This document shows, in pieces, positions 17,871 to 27,288 of a stretch of 64,000 nucleotides of DNA; positions within the stretch are counted from its first letter, which is position 1, and every line of letters starts with the position of its first letter. The notes below the pieces were generated by a model. It was not told the DNA's origin, did not search any database, and saw only the letters and a list, made by a program, of their open reading frames with translations. This stretch comes from Parabacteroides chongii (GTDB lineage: Bacteria; Bacteroidota; Bacteroidia; Bacteroidales; Tannerellaceae). Made by a program: the position numbers and the translations under genes. The DNA lies in assembly GCF_029581355.1 (NCBI RefSeq), contig NZ_CP120849.1, forward strand, positions 900,501-964,500. The letters are read 5' to 3'.

Positions 17871-18065
17871 TGACTAGCTAAAACGTTCCTTTTTTCTCGT
17901 CATCATTTAGGACTTTGTAAGTGAAAATTGTAATTTCGTACTAACTTTGCTATTCAATTGATAAGAAAGCATATAGGTAAGAAAATTTTATTTTAAAAAA
18001 GATTGGCAGTTAAAAAGAATCTAGTAACTTTGCTGGCGAGAATAAAGGAACGTTTAAATTAGTCA
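17871..18065 (-). promoter_or_regulatory. invertible promoter switch of surface gene A, OFF orientation
   Basis: Inverted repeats of 32 bp at 17871-17902 and 18034-18065 match at 27 of 32 positions, with the core AAACGTTCC. They enclose 131 bp. Inside, ATTG (18002-18005), 19 nt and TAACTTTG (18025-18032) form a promoter reading rightward, away from gene A. A second TAACTTTG is at 17942-17949, also rightward. No TAnnTTTG reads toward the gene. Inversion would place the -7 box about 100 bp before the ATG. Confidence 0.85.
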
Positions 18066-18577
18066 TATAGAACTACATACGTGCATTGATTTTCAATTCT
18101 TATAGCAATATCACCCTATCAAAAATATATAAATTACACATTTTATTAATGTACATGCGTACATTGAATATACATTGTTTATACATTTGGCGGCATCAGA
18201 ACCAGTCAAAAGCTTATTAGAATCTATTAATCAACACCTTACAAATGACGCTACAATAAGAAACGGCGTCACCCGCCACTCGACGGTGTCACCGTAACCG
18301 AATATATAGCGATTAAAATCTATCCTCCTAAAAAGTAAAGATACAGCATAGGACAATTTTGGTCATTTCTCCTATATTATAAATAAGAAAGGCATACCTT
18401 TCGTTTTCGTAATGTAATCATTATAAATAAGTAAAGCAAGCATTACATATTCAGAATATATTTATTTCAAAAATCAAACACCACAGAAAAAAGATTAGAT
18501 ATAAGGAGTTTAAGGTTTAAAATTCCGCATGAAAGCCATTTGTAATAAAAACTAAGATAACAGGAAAATAACAAAAA
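18066..18577. other. gene-free region with TGTAC palindrome
   Basis: No gene is supported here. The palindrome AATGTAC-ATGC-GTACATT lies at 18148-18165 and has counterparts at the other two surface loci. Some short GTCACC-containing inverted words lie near 18255-18300. The rightward promoter from the switch would run into this empty stretch. Confidence 0.6.
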
Positions 18578-18611
18578 GAGGTGACACCGGAAATAATCAC
18601 AGCGTCACCTC
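18578..18611 (-). terminator. terminator of the sigma/SusCD/phosphatase unit
   Basis: The 8-bp stem GAGGTGAC/GTCACCTC is followed on the minus strand by TTTTTG. It lies about 130 bp past the stop of the small membrane protein gene. The 68-codon open frame at 18517-18723 is a by-product of this region. Confidence 0.75.
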
Positions 18612-18739
18612 TCCATTCATTTATTATCAAAGGATAAAGGCACTTTCTTTCCTTGGTGATCCGGCAATAGACAAACAAATGACCGAAGTCCTCCACAATT
18701 TCCTCCATAAAGAAAAAAATCACCCCTAACCTTTCTCAT

Positions 18740-19207
18740 CTACCCTGCGATCATAAGCTGGATGGCAAGTGCAAACACAAAATAAGCGACATAGCAGAAA
18801 ACTGAAACACCCAACGATACAAGCAGCTGCTTCACAAAAGACTTTTCCTGCCGCATATAATTATAATTGAACGTAGCCCCCACAATACCGAATAAAGCAC
18901 CGAGTAAGCCACCTAACAGGATGAGTAACACAGGCAATCCACCTACTATATACTCACGGGTAGACAACCGTTCTTCCAAATCGATTTTCCGACCGCGAAA
19001 CATAACTACATGAACAAAGTCAAAACCATAGACAATCTTCATCTCTTCCTGTTCCCCATTCGTATTGGTCACATAATATTTCGGATTAAATCGCCCTTGC
19101 CTCACGACCTCTCTTCCATCCTGATACAAACGTAGTTTAAAAGGATCGTACTCTAACTTCAAATCGCCCTGTACGCCTTCAACTGTGAAATTCAACACTT
19201 TTGCCAT
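18740..19207 (-). CDS. small membrane protein, unknown function
   Basis: The 155-residue protein has a soluble beta-rich N-terminal half (about 1-80) and two C-terminal hydrophobic segments, one glycine-rich (about 85-112) and one at about 125-154. I do not recognise a family. The start is set at ATG 19207 rather than the upstream codon at 19240, because a minus-strand -7 box (TATCTTTG, 19238-19245) covers that codon. It could be transcribed from that promoter or as the last gene after the phosphatase. Confidence 0.65.
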   Translation of the reverse strand: MAKVLNFTVEGVQGDLKLEYDPFKLRLYQDGREVVRQGRFNPKYYVTNTNGEQEEMKIVYGFDFVHVVMFRGRKIDLEERLSTREYIVGGLPVLLILLGGLLGALFGIVGATFNYNYMRQEKSFVKQLLVSLGVSVFCYVAYFVFALAIQLMIAG

Positions 19208-19237
19208 AACTGCTTTTTTAGAATTAAGTTCTATTCG

Positions 19238-19245
19238 CAAAGATA
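19238..19245 (-). promoter_or_regulatory. -7 box for the small membrane protein gene
   Basis: CAAAGATA on the plus strand reads TATCTTTG on the minus strand. It covers the upstream start codon at 19240 and so decides for ATG 19207. No good -33 box. Confidence 0.5.
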
Positions 19246-19306
19246 TACGAAAGTCCTGGTTTTCGGCACCTACAGGAGTTTTTTATGATCTGTTTTTCAA
19301 AAAAGA

Positions 19307-20446
19307 TCACTCTTCCCGTATCAACTCCTTTTTACCGGAATCAAAGATCACATACATTTGACCATCTTCAACCAACACACCACGTCCACGTTTCTTCTCC
19401 ATATTCTCTTTGTTATCTACATTGACAGCCACGACCTTATATTTATAAAACGTTGTGATGTCATCAAAGATCGTATGGCCGACAAACAGACGTTTAGCCT
19501 TGTATTTATCCAATACTTTCGGAAGATCTTCCGGATACAGCGGATGATATCGGTCGGCACTGTGAACCATGCCGCGATACCAGACAGGTCCGTAAGTCGC
19601 ATACATAAAAGCGATCTCATCCGACGCGGCCTTACGTTCCTGCTTATTAAGGAACAATCCCTCGCTCATGATCTTGTTCACCTCCGGAATACTTTTGTTC
19701 TTATCCAGGAAGTTCAGACTCAATCCGGCATGAACAAAAAGATTGTCGCCGATCAGCTGCATCGTATTACGCGTACCCAGCCAACGTCCCAACTCTGTCT
19801 GCTTGTTCCATAACTCCTGATAAGGAATATGCAACGTATCAGCCAAATGAAGATATTTGCTTTTGACATAACGCAGATCACCGGCAAGCACCATGCCTTC
19901 ATGATTACCCAGCAAGAAAACAAGCTGTCCTCCGGCATCAACCGCCTCTTTTTCTAGTTTATAAAGCAGCCAGTAAATAGGAAGAACGTCCTTTCCCCGG
20001 TCAAATACATCACCGATAACGACCAGTTGATTCTTTCCAAATGTCCAACGATACTCCTGATCCACCACATTCCACTTTTTCAATATAGAAGAGAAGCACT
20101 CCCAATTACCATGAGGATCCGAAAGAATAAGCATTTTTCCTGCCTGTTTACTTTTCCATTCAGGACGCTTGATTTTATGCAGGGAAACCGGGAATAACTT
20201 CTCCCCTTTATCAGAATACACATCAAATGAGAAATTCTTCGGTACAGCCCCGTAAGTCTGATCATTCAGAAAACCGGCCGTATCCACCGATACCGACCGA
20301 AAACCATGCTCTGCCGTGTAAAGCAAATACGGGCCATCTGTTGAGAGAGCCCGCTTTTCATGCTTTTTATCCGCCCCTGACAGCTGCACGAGGCAGCTTA
20401 TCAGTAAGACGAATAACCATATAAATCTATATTGGTAGGATTTCAT
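19307..20446 (-). CDS. exported calcineurin-like metallophosphoesterase
   Basis: The 379-residue protein has an N-terminal signal; LISC near residues 16-19 could be a lipobox, but hydrophobic residues follow the Cys, so a plain signal peptide is also possible. The phosphoesterase core is complete: SDPHGN, GDVFDRG, LLGNHE and later VHAG and GHT motifs. The pattern is that of Shewanella-like protein phosphatases (PPP superfamily), placed here in the periplasm or outer membrane. It starts 15 bp after the SusD-like gene, so it is probably co-transcribed with the transport pair and acts on whatever that pair captures. The substrate is unknown. Confidence 0.85.
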   Translation of the reverse strand: MKSYQYRFIWLFVLLISCLVQLSGADKKHEKRALSTDGPYLLYTAEHGFRSVSVDTAGFLNDQTYGAVPKNFSFDVYSDKGEKLFPVSLHKIKRPEWKSKQAGKMLILSDPHGNWECFSSILKKWNVVDQEYRWTFGKNQLVVIGDVFDRGKDVLPIYWLLYKLEKEAVDAGGQLVFLLGNHEGMVLAGDLRYVKSKYLHLADTLHIPYQELWNKQTELGRWLGTRNTMQLIGDNLFVHAGLSLNFLDKNKSIPEVNKIMSEGLFLNKQERKAASDEIAFMYATYGPVWYRGMVHSADRYHPLYPEDLPKVLDKYKAKRLFVGHTIFDDITTFYKYKVVAVNVDNKENMEKKRGRGVLVEDGQMYVIFDSGKKELIREE

Positions 20447-20461
20447 ACCTCAATCATTGGA

Positions 20462-21916
20462 TTAGTAACCCGGATTCTGCTGTGCTGCAATATTCGGATT
20501 CGTATCGATCTCAAATTTAGGAATAGGCAATACCACCTTATAATAATTCCAGTCGAACTTCTTCGCGTCTTCTGTCATGGATAGATGTTTCGTACTGCTG
20601 ATTGCCGGGATTTTCACATCCTTACGTTCGATAGTCTGGTTGTTACGCAAAGCATCGTACAGACGATGACCTTCGCCAAAGAGTTCTTTACGACGTTCAT
20701 TCAGCACACGTTCCAAAGTAACAGTTTCGCCCTCAAGCGTCTTTTCCGGATTCGCGCGATTAACGATCGGTTCGAGATACTCAACTGCTTTCGCATTATT
20801 GCCCAACTTGACGGCTGCTTCGGCAGCATTCAGATAAAGCTCGGATACACGCAGCAGCGGAATATTGGCATCTGCCTCGTTCTCACCTTTCTGCGGCTGA
20901 TACTTATTGATATAAGCTTTATTCTTATAAATCTCATACACTTCATTACGGACATCGTCCGGATCTTCGCTCAACAGCTGAAAGAATGTACTTGTCAGAA
21001 TCATATCCGAATAACCGCTACGCCAGCAGAGGTATCCCATACTTTCCTTACCCGGGCTGTCTACAGTTGTATTCACGATCTCGAAGAAAACTTCACCCGG
21101 ATCGGATGCACTGCGCTCATCTCCCCAAGCTGTCGGATATTCTTCATTGCTCCACAAATGATATTTATATTCGGACATGCCGGCAATCGCTTCTTCCGCC
21201 ACTTTCAACGCGTTGGTATTATCACCTTTATACAAATAAGCGCGGCTTAACAGCAACATGGCCCCCCAACGGTTCAATTTACCGAAATTAAACTTCGGGC
21301 TCAGCTGCGGAACCGCATCGTTCAGATCTTTAATGATAGCGTCATAACATTCAGCTACCGTGTTACGTCCCGGCTTGCTATCGATCTGACGTACATCTTG
21401 AACAATACAGGCTCCCCACGATGCACCGTTGTCTTTGGCATAAGGGTAACCATAGATACGAGTCAGGTCGAACAATGCTAATGCACGGATCGTCAGTGCC
21501 TGACCGATGATGTCGCTACGTTCAGCCTTGTTATCTTCTGTCTCGGGAATATTTTCGATTTCTTGCAAGATGATATTCGCATTGCGGGTCAACTCATAAG
21601 GAATTTTCCACAAAGAAGAAGGGGCATTGTCTTTCGTATATTTCAACAAATAATAGGTACCTGTTCGCTTCGTGGCACTGGCAGCCTGTATATCGTCTGC
21701 CGTTACATCACCGTAATAAACAATACGTCCGGAATACCCGTCCGAGTTTTGCATCGCACTGTAAATGCCGTTCAAGGAAAATTGAAAATCCGACAAACGC
21801 TCCAGCGAACCTTCAGATGGAATTTCCGTTGAAGATTCCAAATCCAGCCAATCGTTTCCGCAAGAAGTAACGGACAAAGTCAAAATACCGGATAATATAT
21901 AATTTAATGCTTTCAT
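20462..21916 (-). CDS. SusD/RagB family nutrient-binding lipoprotein
   Basis: The 484-residue lipoprotein has a lipobox ending TSC near residue 19 and the SusD helical (TPR-like) scaffold: repeated segments such as RALALFDLTRIYGYPY and LLLSRAYLYKGD, then LLRVSELYLNAAEAAVKLG, and the family C-terminus YKVVLPIPKFEIDTNPN. SusD proteins sit on the cell surface as the lid of a SusC channel. It is 20 bp downstream of the SusC gene. No glycoside hydrolase accompanies the pair, so the ligand may not be a glycan. Confidence 0.95.
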   Translation of the reverse strand: MKALNYILSGILTLSVTSCGNDWLDLESSTEIPSEGSLERLSDFQFSLNGIYSAMQNSDGYSGRIVYYGDVTADDIQAASATKRTGTYYLLKYTKDNAPSSLWKIPYELTRNANIILQEIENIPETEDNKAERSDIIGQALTIRALALFDLTRIYGYPYAKDNGASWGACIVQDVRQIDSKPGRNTVAECYDAIIKDLNDAVPQLSPKFNFGKLNRWGAMLLLSRAYLYKGDNTNALKVAEEAIAGMSEYKYHLWSNEEYPTAWGDERSASDPGEVFFEIVNTTVDSPGKESMGYLCWRSGYSDMILTSTFFQLLSEDPDDVRNEVYEIYKNKAYINKYQPQKGENEADANIPLLRVSELYLNAAEAAVKLGNNAKAVEYLEPIVNRANPEKTLEGETVTLERVLNERRKELFGEGHRLYDALRNNQTIERKDVKIPAISSTKHLSMTEDAKKFDWNYYKVVLPIPKFEIDTNPNIAAQQNPGY

Positions 21917-21936
21917 TATGCTATAGACTTTAATGA

Positions 21937-24900
21937 TTAGAAATTAACATTTAACCCAAAAGTAACCGAACGCAAAGGAGGAGTACCCCAAATAGCCGTA
22001 CCACCGCTTACAGCTTCCGGATCGTAATAATCATACTTTGCCCAGGTCAGCAAATTATTTCCGGATACATACAGGCGAACTCGGTCGATACCAGCCTTGC
22101 CGGTCACTGCTTTCGGCAGAGAATAACCGAATGTCAGGTTCTTCAGACGGATAAAGTCCGTACTATGCAGACGGCGTGTCGTTGCATACGATTTCATGGA
22201 AACATCACCATTCAGAATAAAACGTTCGATATTCGTATTATCTCCCGGATTCTGCCAACGATCCCGATAATAAGTAGGAATATTTGCTTCCGGATCGTCG
22301 CCGCCATGTTCGGTTTTCTGTGCCCAGTTGTCGTAAGAATAACCGCCAAACTGATAAGACAACATGAAGTTCAGATCGAATCCTTTATAACTCAAAGTGT
22401 TTGACAAACCTCCCTGTACAACGGGATCCGCATTTTTCGTTGCTATACGATACACGTCGTCACTCGGATCTTCCGTAATTGTACGATCCAGCGTACCGTC
22501 TGCATTCGGTTTGTTCTTATAGAACTGAGGTGCTCCGGTTTCCGGATTAACACCGGCAAACTCTATCAGATAAAAAGTACGATAAGGCATACCTACTTTA
22601 CGGATTTGCGAACCGCTGATGATTTCTGTCTGCAGACCATCCAGGCGAACGATTTCGTTTTTGTTATGTCCCAGGTTGAAGACCGTGCTCCAGGAGAAAT
22701 TCTTATTTGAAATATTGGTAGAGCGTATTTCCAGTTCGACACCTTTATTCTTTACTTCACCGATATTCATCAGATATTTATCAAAACCGGTCGTCATAGA
22801 CAACGGACGGTCCATCAGCAGGTTCTTGGTCCGACGGGTGTAATATTCCAATGTCACATTCAGGCGGTTAAAGAAACCTAAGTCAAATCCCAGGTTAAAG
22901 TTATGGTTGGTTTCCCACGACAGGTCGAGATTTTCCAGCTGTGACTGCAAAATACCCGGCTGTTCCAGATAACCTTCCTTGATGGAACTCAATCCCATAT
23001 AACCATAATAATCGGAAGGCAATGTGCCGTTCACACCGTAAGATGCTCTGATCTTCAGGTCACTCAACCAATCCTTATAATCATTCAGGAATTCTTCTTC
23101 GATGGCTCTCCACGCTCCGGAAACAGACCAGAAACTACCCCAACGATTGTCTCTTGACAAACGGGAACTACCGTCCAGACGGTAACTGCCACCTAAATAA
23201 TATTTATTCTTATAATCATAATTCACACGTGTCAGATAAGAAACAAGACGATATGAACGGCCATAACCACCCACAGCTTCCAGCTTCATTCCGTTTTCCA
23301 CATCATTTCTGTCGTTGCGGGCAAAGTTAGAAGATTCGCCGGAGAGGAAATCGCGTTCGTACATATCTGTTTCGTAGCCGACCAAAGCGTCCAAATGATG
23401 ATTCCGGGCAATAGTCGTCTGATAGCTCAATGCATTCTCCCATACCAACTTACGATATTCATAAAAGACTTTCTTCATGTCACCGTTCAGGTCATCTCCG
23501 TTCGAGGTACGCGGGTCATACCAACGATCTCCTTTCGACAAAGTATAATCGTAACTCAACGTACTCTTCAGCTTCAGATTATCGATAAATTCATACTGAG
23601 CATAAGCGGTATTGAATGCACGGGTCACATGTTCACGCTCGTAGTCATACATGGCCGATAACAGAGGATTACGGTCTGCAATACGAATCAGTTCGCGGTT
23701 CCAGCTTCCGTCTTCGTTGTAGACAGGATCGGAAGGAGTCACGGCACTTTTAGAAGTATAGAAAGGAGAGGTATAAGAAGTTCCTTCCTGGTTAACATCC
23801 TGGTTGACATTGGCAAAAAGGGACTTAACACCCAAACTGAAACGCTTGGTTGCCTGATAATCGACATTCACACGACCGGTTATACGTTCCAGGCCGGAAT
23901 TCAACGCAACACCTTCCTGTTTCAAATAGCCGAGAGAGCTGTAGTATTTGAACTTATCCGTCCCGCCAGTAATGGACGCTTCATACGTCTGATGGCTGCC
24001 TTTCTGGAATAACGCATCATCCCAATTGACAAACCCGCACCAGGGAACCGGTGCATAATCATCTATTTCACCATCCGCATAAGCACGGGCTTCGGCCTCC
24101 GTCATACCTTGATGAACCATTCCGTCGGCTACCAATCCGTCATAAATCAGGTTACGACGTTCTTCACCGCCCATTACCGGACGATAATCCATCGCAAAAT
24201 CAGAGAATCCCCAGTCAGCTTTCAAAGAGACTGACGGCTTACCTGTTTTACCTTGCTTTGTCGTAATAAGGATAACTCCGTTGGCTGCACGCGAACCGTA
24301 CAGGGAAGCTGCCGCCGCATCTTTGATCACCGTAATATTTTCAATATCCGACGTATTGATCGTAGACATAATATCCATACCTGCGTCAGATCCCGTACTA
24401 CTGATATTTCCAGAACTGACCGGAACACCGTCGATGACATACAACGGCGAGTTAGATGCATTAAAAGAACCCATACCACGGATATTAATGGAAGAGGTTG
24501 CCCCCGGCTGGCCGGATGCAGACGATATCTGAACACCCGGAGCTGCTCCCTGCAACACTTGCGAGAAAGAAACAGCCGGCACATCTTTCATTTCCGAAGT
24601 CTTGATAGTGGAAGCCGAACCGGCATAAGCTGATTTCTTATAGGTTCCGTAACCGGTAACAATGACTTCTTCCAATTGCTGATCTTCCGATTCCAGTACA
24701 ATCTTCAACGGTGAATTGCCTGTTACACGTACTTCTTTCGGGCTGTATCCGACAAATGAAACAACCAAAGTTATATTTTTACCATCTGCCACTTCAAAAG
24801 CGAAATTTCCATCCATATCGGTCGTCGCTCCCTGTACAGTTCCTTTTACTACAATATTTGCTCCGGGAACTGTTTCGCCAGTCTCGTCAAAGACCTTTCC

Positions 24901-25305
24901 CTGGACCATTCTTTTTTGCTGGGTGGCAGAAGTGCGGGCCATTTCTTCGGCATGGCGGATAGCCACCACTCCATTATGGATCGTATAGGTGAGTTTCGTA
25001 TCACGTAGACATTTGTCCAGTACTTTATAGACATCTTCATTGACGACATCCACTTTATTCACTTTGACGTTTTGTACGTCAAGTGTACTGTACACAAAAG
25101 TAAAGTCGGTCTGTTTTTGCAATTCCCAGATCACATCTCTCAATGTAGCATTATTGAAAGTGACAGTTACTGTCGCAGTAGTCTGCGCGGTAGAACGTGC
25201 CGGAGCCTGAGCCAGGCCGGTTGCAAGAAACAAACAAACCAAACCGGAAATACAGAGAACTCTCTTCCCGGTGGATTGCCCTAGGCTTTCTTTGTTTTTT
25301 CTCAT
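21937..25305 (-). CDS. SusC/RagA family TonB-dependent transporter with STN domain
   Basis: The 1122-residue outer-membrane transporter has, in order, a signal peptide (cleaved near residue 33), an STN/secretin-like domain (about 45-115) that contacts the anti-sigma factor, a CarboxypepD_reg-like domain (about 133-210), a TonB-box-like EEVIVTGYGT, a plug domain (about 235-350) and a 22-strand barrel ending in an aromatic strand (TFGLNVNF). The STN domain together with the upstream sigma and FecR genes indicates signal-coupled expression: substrate binding outside induces the operon. Length is typical. Confidence 0.96.
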   Translation of the reverse strand: MRKNKESLGQSTGKRVLCISGLVCLFLATGLAQAPARSTAQTTATVTVTFNNATLRDVIWELQKQTDFTFVYSTLDVQNVKVNKVDVVNEDVYKVLDKCLRDTKLTYTIHNGVVAIRHAEEMARTSATQQKRMVQGKVFDETGETVPGANIVVKGTVQGATTDMDGNFAFEVADGKNITLVVSFVGYSPKEVRVTGNSPLKIVLESEDQQLEEVIVTGYGTYKKSAYAGSASTIKTSEMKDVPAVSFSQVLQGAAPGVQISSASGQPGATSSINIRGMGSFNASNSPLYVIDGVPVSSGNISSTGSDAGMDIMSTINTSDIENITVIKDAAAASLYGSRAANGVILITTKQGKTGKPSVSLKADWGFSDFAMDYRPVMGGEERRNLIYDGLVADGMVHQGMTEAEARAYADGEIDDYAPVPWCGFVNWDDALFQKGSHQTYEASITGGTDKFKYYSSLGYLKQEGVALNSGLERITGRVNVDYQATKRFSLGVKSLFANVNQDVNQEGTSYTSPFYTSKSAVTPSDPVYNEDGSWNRELIRIADRNPLLSAMYDYEREHVTRAFNTAYAQYEFIDNLKLKSTLSYDYTLSKGDRWYDPRTSNGDDLNGDMKKVFYEYRKLVWENALSYQTTIARNHHLDALVGYETDMYERDFLSGESSNFARNDRNDVENGMKLEAVGGYGRSYRLVSYLTRVNYDYKNKYYLGGSYRLDGSSRLSRDNRWGSFWSVSGAWRAIEEEFLNDYKDWLSDLKIRASYGVNGTLPSDYYGYMGLSSIKEGYLEQPGILQSQLENLDLSWETNHNFNLGFDLGFFNRLNVTLEYYTRRTKNLLMDRPLSMTTGFDKYLMNIGEVKNKGVELEIRSTNISNKNFSWSTVFNLGHNKNEIVRLDGLQTEIISGSQIRKVGMPYRTFYLIEFAGVNPETGAPQFYKNKPNADGTLDRTITEDPSDDVYRIATKNADPVVQGGLSNTLSYKGFDLNFMLSYQFGGYSYDNWAQKTEHGGDDPEANIPTYYRDRWQNPGDNTNIERFILNGDVSMKSYATTRRLHSTDFIRLKNLTFGYSLPKAVTGKAGIDRVRLYVSGNNLLTWAKYDYYDPEAVSGGTAIWGTPPLRSVTFGLNVNF

Positions 25306-25348
25306 AATAATGATGTTTAAAATTTGAAATTATTTAGTTTTATTCTGA

Positions 25349-26524
25349 TCAATAGATTGTTATGTTTCGCTGTTCCACTCGTGTCTTCACTTTGCCGGTA
25401 GCATTCAGCAGTTCAAGGAAAGGAGCGATCTCATCATACCGGTTCAGATTACATCCGAATTGCAGGTTTTTCAATTTATCATCGGCAAACACAATATTCA
25501 CATCATACCAACGCGACAAAACAGTCATAATATCTTCCAGCCGTTCGTCTTTAAAATAGATTTTTCCGGTTATCCAGGATGTATACAGGGAGACATCAAC
25601 CTGACGGACAACCAGCTCATGTGATTTATTATCCAGTTCAGCCTGTTGGGAAGGTTCCAGAACAATGCTTCCTCCCTCTTTGGTCTGGATCCGGACTGAA
25701 CCGGTCACCAAGGTCGTTTGTGTCACAAGATCATCCGGATAAGCGGATACGTTGAATTGGGTTCCTAATACGCGTACATCTACTCCTGCTGTCTTTACAA
25801 TAAAGGAAGCTTCACTTTTACTGACATCAAAAAAGGCCTCTCCGCTCAGTTCCACTTCCCGCACATCACCTGTAAAATGAACCGGATAGCGTAATGAACT
25901 CATGGAGTTCAGATGTACCAGGCTGCCGTCACTCAAACGAAGTTTATATTCGCCGCCACGGGGGATTTCTATTTTATTGTAGACGACTTCTTCTGTGATT
26001 GCTTCCGCTTCTTTCTTATCGTAAGCCAGCTCCTCCTTCTTCACATTGATCTGAATCCCGGATTCTTTCAGCTCTGTCTGAGTTTCAGCATCCAGGTCGA
26101 CCACGGTACCGTCTCCCAATGTCAAGATAGCCTTGCTTTCGCCGGGAGTGATATGTACCGACTGGGCTACGACAGGGATAGCAGGATTTTGTTCTGTCTC
26201 GCGGGTAAAATGCCAGGTCAGCATCCCTGCCAGCAAAGGGAGAAGGAAGATGGCTGCATACTGGCAAATGGTAATATAGATTTTTCTGCGACGATCCGTG
26301 CTGATCCGCTTCTGCACTTGTTCCCAGCCGATATTTTTATCATATTTCGCGGACTTCCGGGAGTAGGCATATAAATTTTCCTGACGGCACATTGACTCGA
26401 ACAGCCGGAGATTATGCTCTGACGCATTTTTCCAGTCTTCCAGTTCCTGTTTTTCCTTTTCCGATAAGGAGTTTGTAACTGATTTGGCAATTAATGCTGC
26501 AATATAGAAGTCTTGTTCCAACAT
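25349..26524 (-). CDS. FecR family anti-sigma factor
   Basis: The 391-residue protein has a cytoplasmic N-terminal part (about 1-80, binding sigma), one membrane helix (about 84-104), a periplasmic FecR domain (IEIPRGGEYKLRLSDGSLVHLNS near 187-209) and a DUF4974-like C-terminal domain (about 320-391) that contacts the STN domain of the SusC protein. It lies between the sigma gene and susC on the same strand, the standard arrangement for a surface-signalling operon. Confidence 0.95.
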   Translation of the reverse strand: MLEQDFYIAALIAKSVTNSLSEKEKQELEDWKNASEHNLRLFESMCRQENLYAYSRKSAKYDKNIGWEQVQKRISTDRRRKIYITICQYAAIFLLPLLAGMLTWHFTRETEQNPAIPVVAQSVHITPGESKAILTLGDGTVVDLDAETQTELKESGIQINVKKEELAYDKKEAEAITEEVVYNKIEIPRGGEYKLRLSDGSLVHLNSMSSLRYPVHFTGDVREVELSGEAFFDVSKSEASFIVKTAGVDVRVLGTQFNVSAYPDDLVTQTTLVTGSVRIQTKEGGSIVLEPSQQAELDNKSHELVVRQVDVSLYTSWITGKIYFKDERLEDIMTVLSRWYDVNIVFADDKLKNLQFGCNLNRYDEIAPFLELLNATGKVKTRVEQRNITIY

Positions 26525-26598
26525 TCCTGTGTTCTTTATTTAGTAAAACAGGCGAAGTCAAAAACAGGGTGAATGGCGTTGAAGAAAATTTTATCGGT

Positions 26599-27135
26599 TT
26601 ATAAAAAAAGTACATAATAATAGTAATCCTTCAGGAAAGCACGGAGTTTCTTATAGGCTCCTTTCTTCAAAGTATGTACTGTTTCTTTGGATACGGACAG
26701 TTTTTCGGCAATCTCGGCGTTTGAATGGTTTTCCAAAGCCAGCCGTATGATATTCCGGCTCTGCTGAGGCAGTTTATCGACCGCTTCCATCACAATGCGA
26801 TGCATTTCTTCTTCGATGAGATAGTCATGAAACGTAGATTCTTCCATCCGGGCAATGGTTACTTCCTGATAGCCCGACACCACCTGCCGGTGTTCCAACT
26901 CGTTCAGGCAGGAATTACGAACGCTGGTGTACATAAACGAGCGGACCTGATAAATAAACTGAAAATCATTCTGTTTCTGCCAGACCCTGGCAAAACATTC
27001 CTGCACAATATCCGAGGCTATTTCTTCATCGTTCACATAGCGTTCCGCAAACACACACAAAGGCACATAGTAACGGTCAAACAGATTCCTGAACACCTGC
27101 TCGTCAGTCAAATTTATTTTCTCCTCATTGTTCAC
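26599..27135 (-). CDS. ECF RNA polymerase sigma factor (RpoE/FecI-like)
   Basis: The 178-residue protein shows sigma region 2 (about 17-85, with DIVQECFARVWQK) and region 4 (about 120-170, with the helix-turn-helix NAEIAEKLSVSKETVHTLKKGAYKKLR). Such FecI-like factors are held by the neighbouring FecR protein and transcribe the linked SusC/SusD genes. It is the first gene of the minus-strand unit. A minus-strand -7 box is at 27195-27202. It is divergent from the AAA-ATPase-like gene. Confidence 0.95.
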   Translation of the reverse strand: MNNEEKINLTDEQVFRNLFDRYYVPLCVFAERYVNDEEIASDIVQECFARVWQKQNDFQFIYQVRSFMYTSVRNSCLNELEHRQVVSGYQEVTIARMEESTFHDYLIEEEMHRIVMEAVDKLPQQSRNIIRLALENHSNAEIAEKLSVSKETVHTLKKGAYKKLRAFLKDYYYYVLFL

Positions 27136-27194
27136 ACTCTTTTATAATCGCTGAATATCTTATGCCTCATGTATTTTGGGCGCTTAAAGTTACA

Positions 27195-27202
27195 CAAAAT
27201 TA
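27195..27202 (-). promoter_or_regulatory. -7 box for the ECF sigma gene
   Basis: CAAAATTA on the plus strand is TAATTTTG on the minus strand, 60 bp before the sigma gene. Confidence 0.5.
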
Positions 27203-27242
27203 TATACTTCACAAGAAATGCCCGCCTTTCCCGAAAAAACTA

Positions 27243-27250
27243 TACTTTTG
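27243..27250 (+). promoter_or_regulatory. -7 box for the AAA-ATPase-like gene
   Basis: TACTTTTG lies 39 bp before ATG 27289. There is no clear -33 box. Confidence 0.5.
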
Positions 27251-27288
27251 TATACGACTCAAAATAGAAAACTTTAAAACAGATCGTT

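Noticed and set aside
18517..18723. 68-codon minus-strand open frame past the small membrane protein gene
   Set aside because: It overlaps a clear terminator hairpin, has no promoter or ribosome-binding signal, and its middle is encoded by the hairpin.
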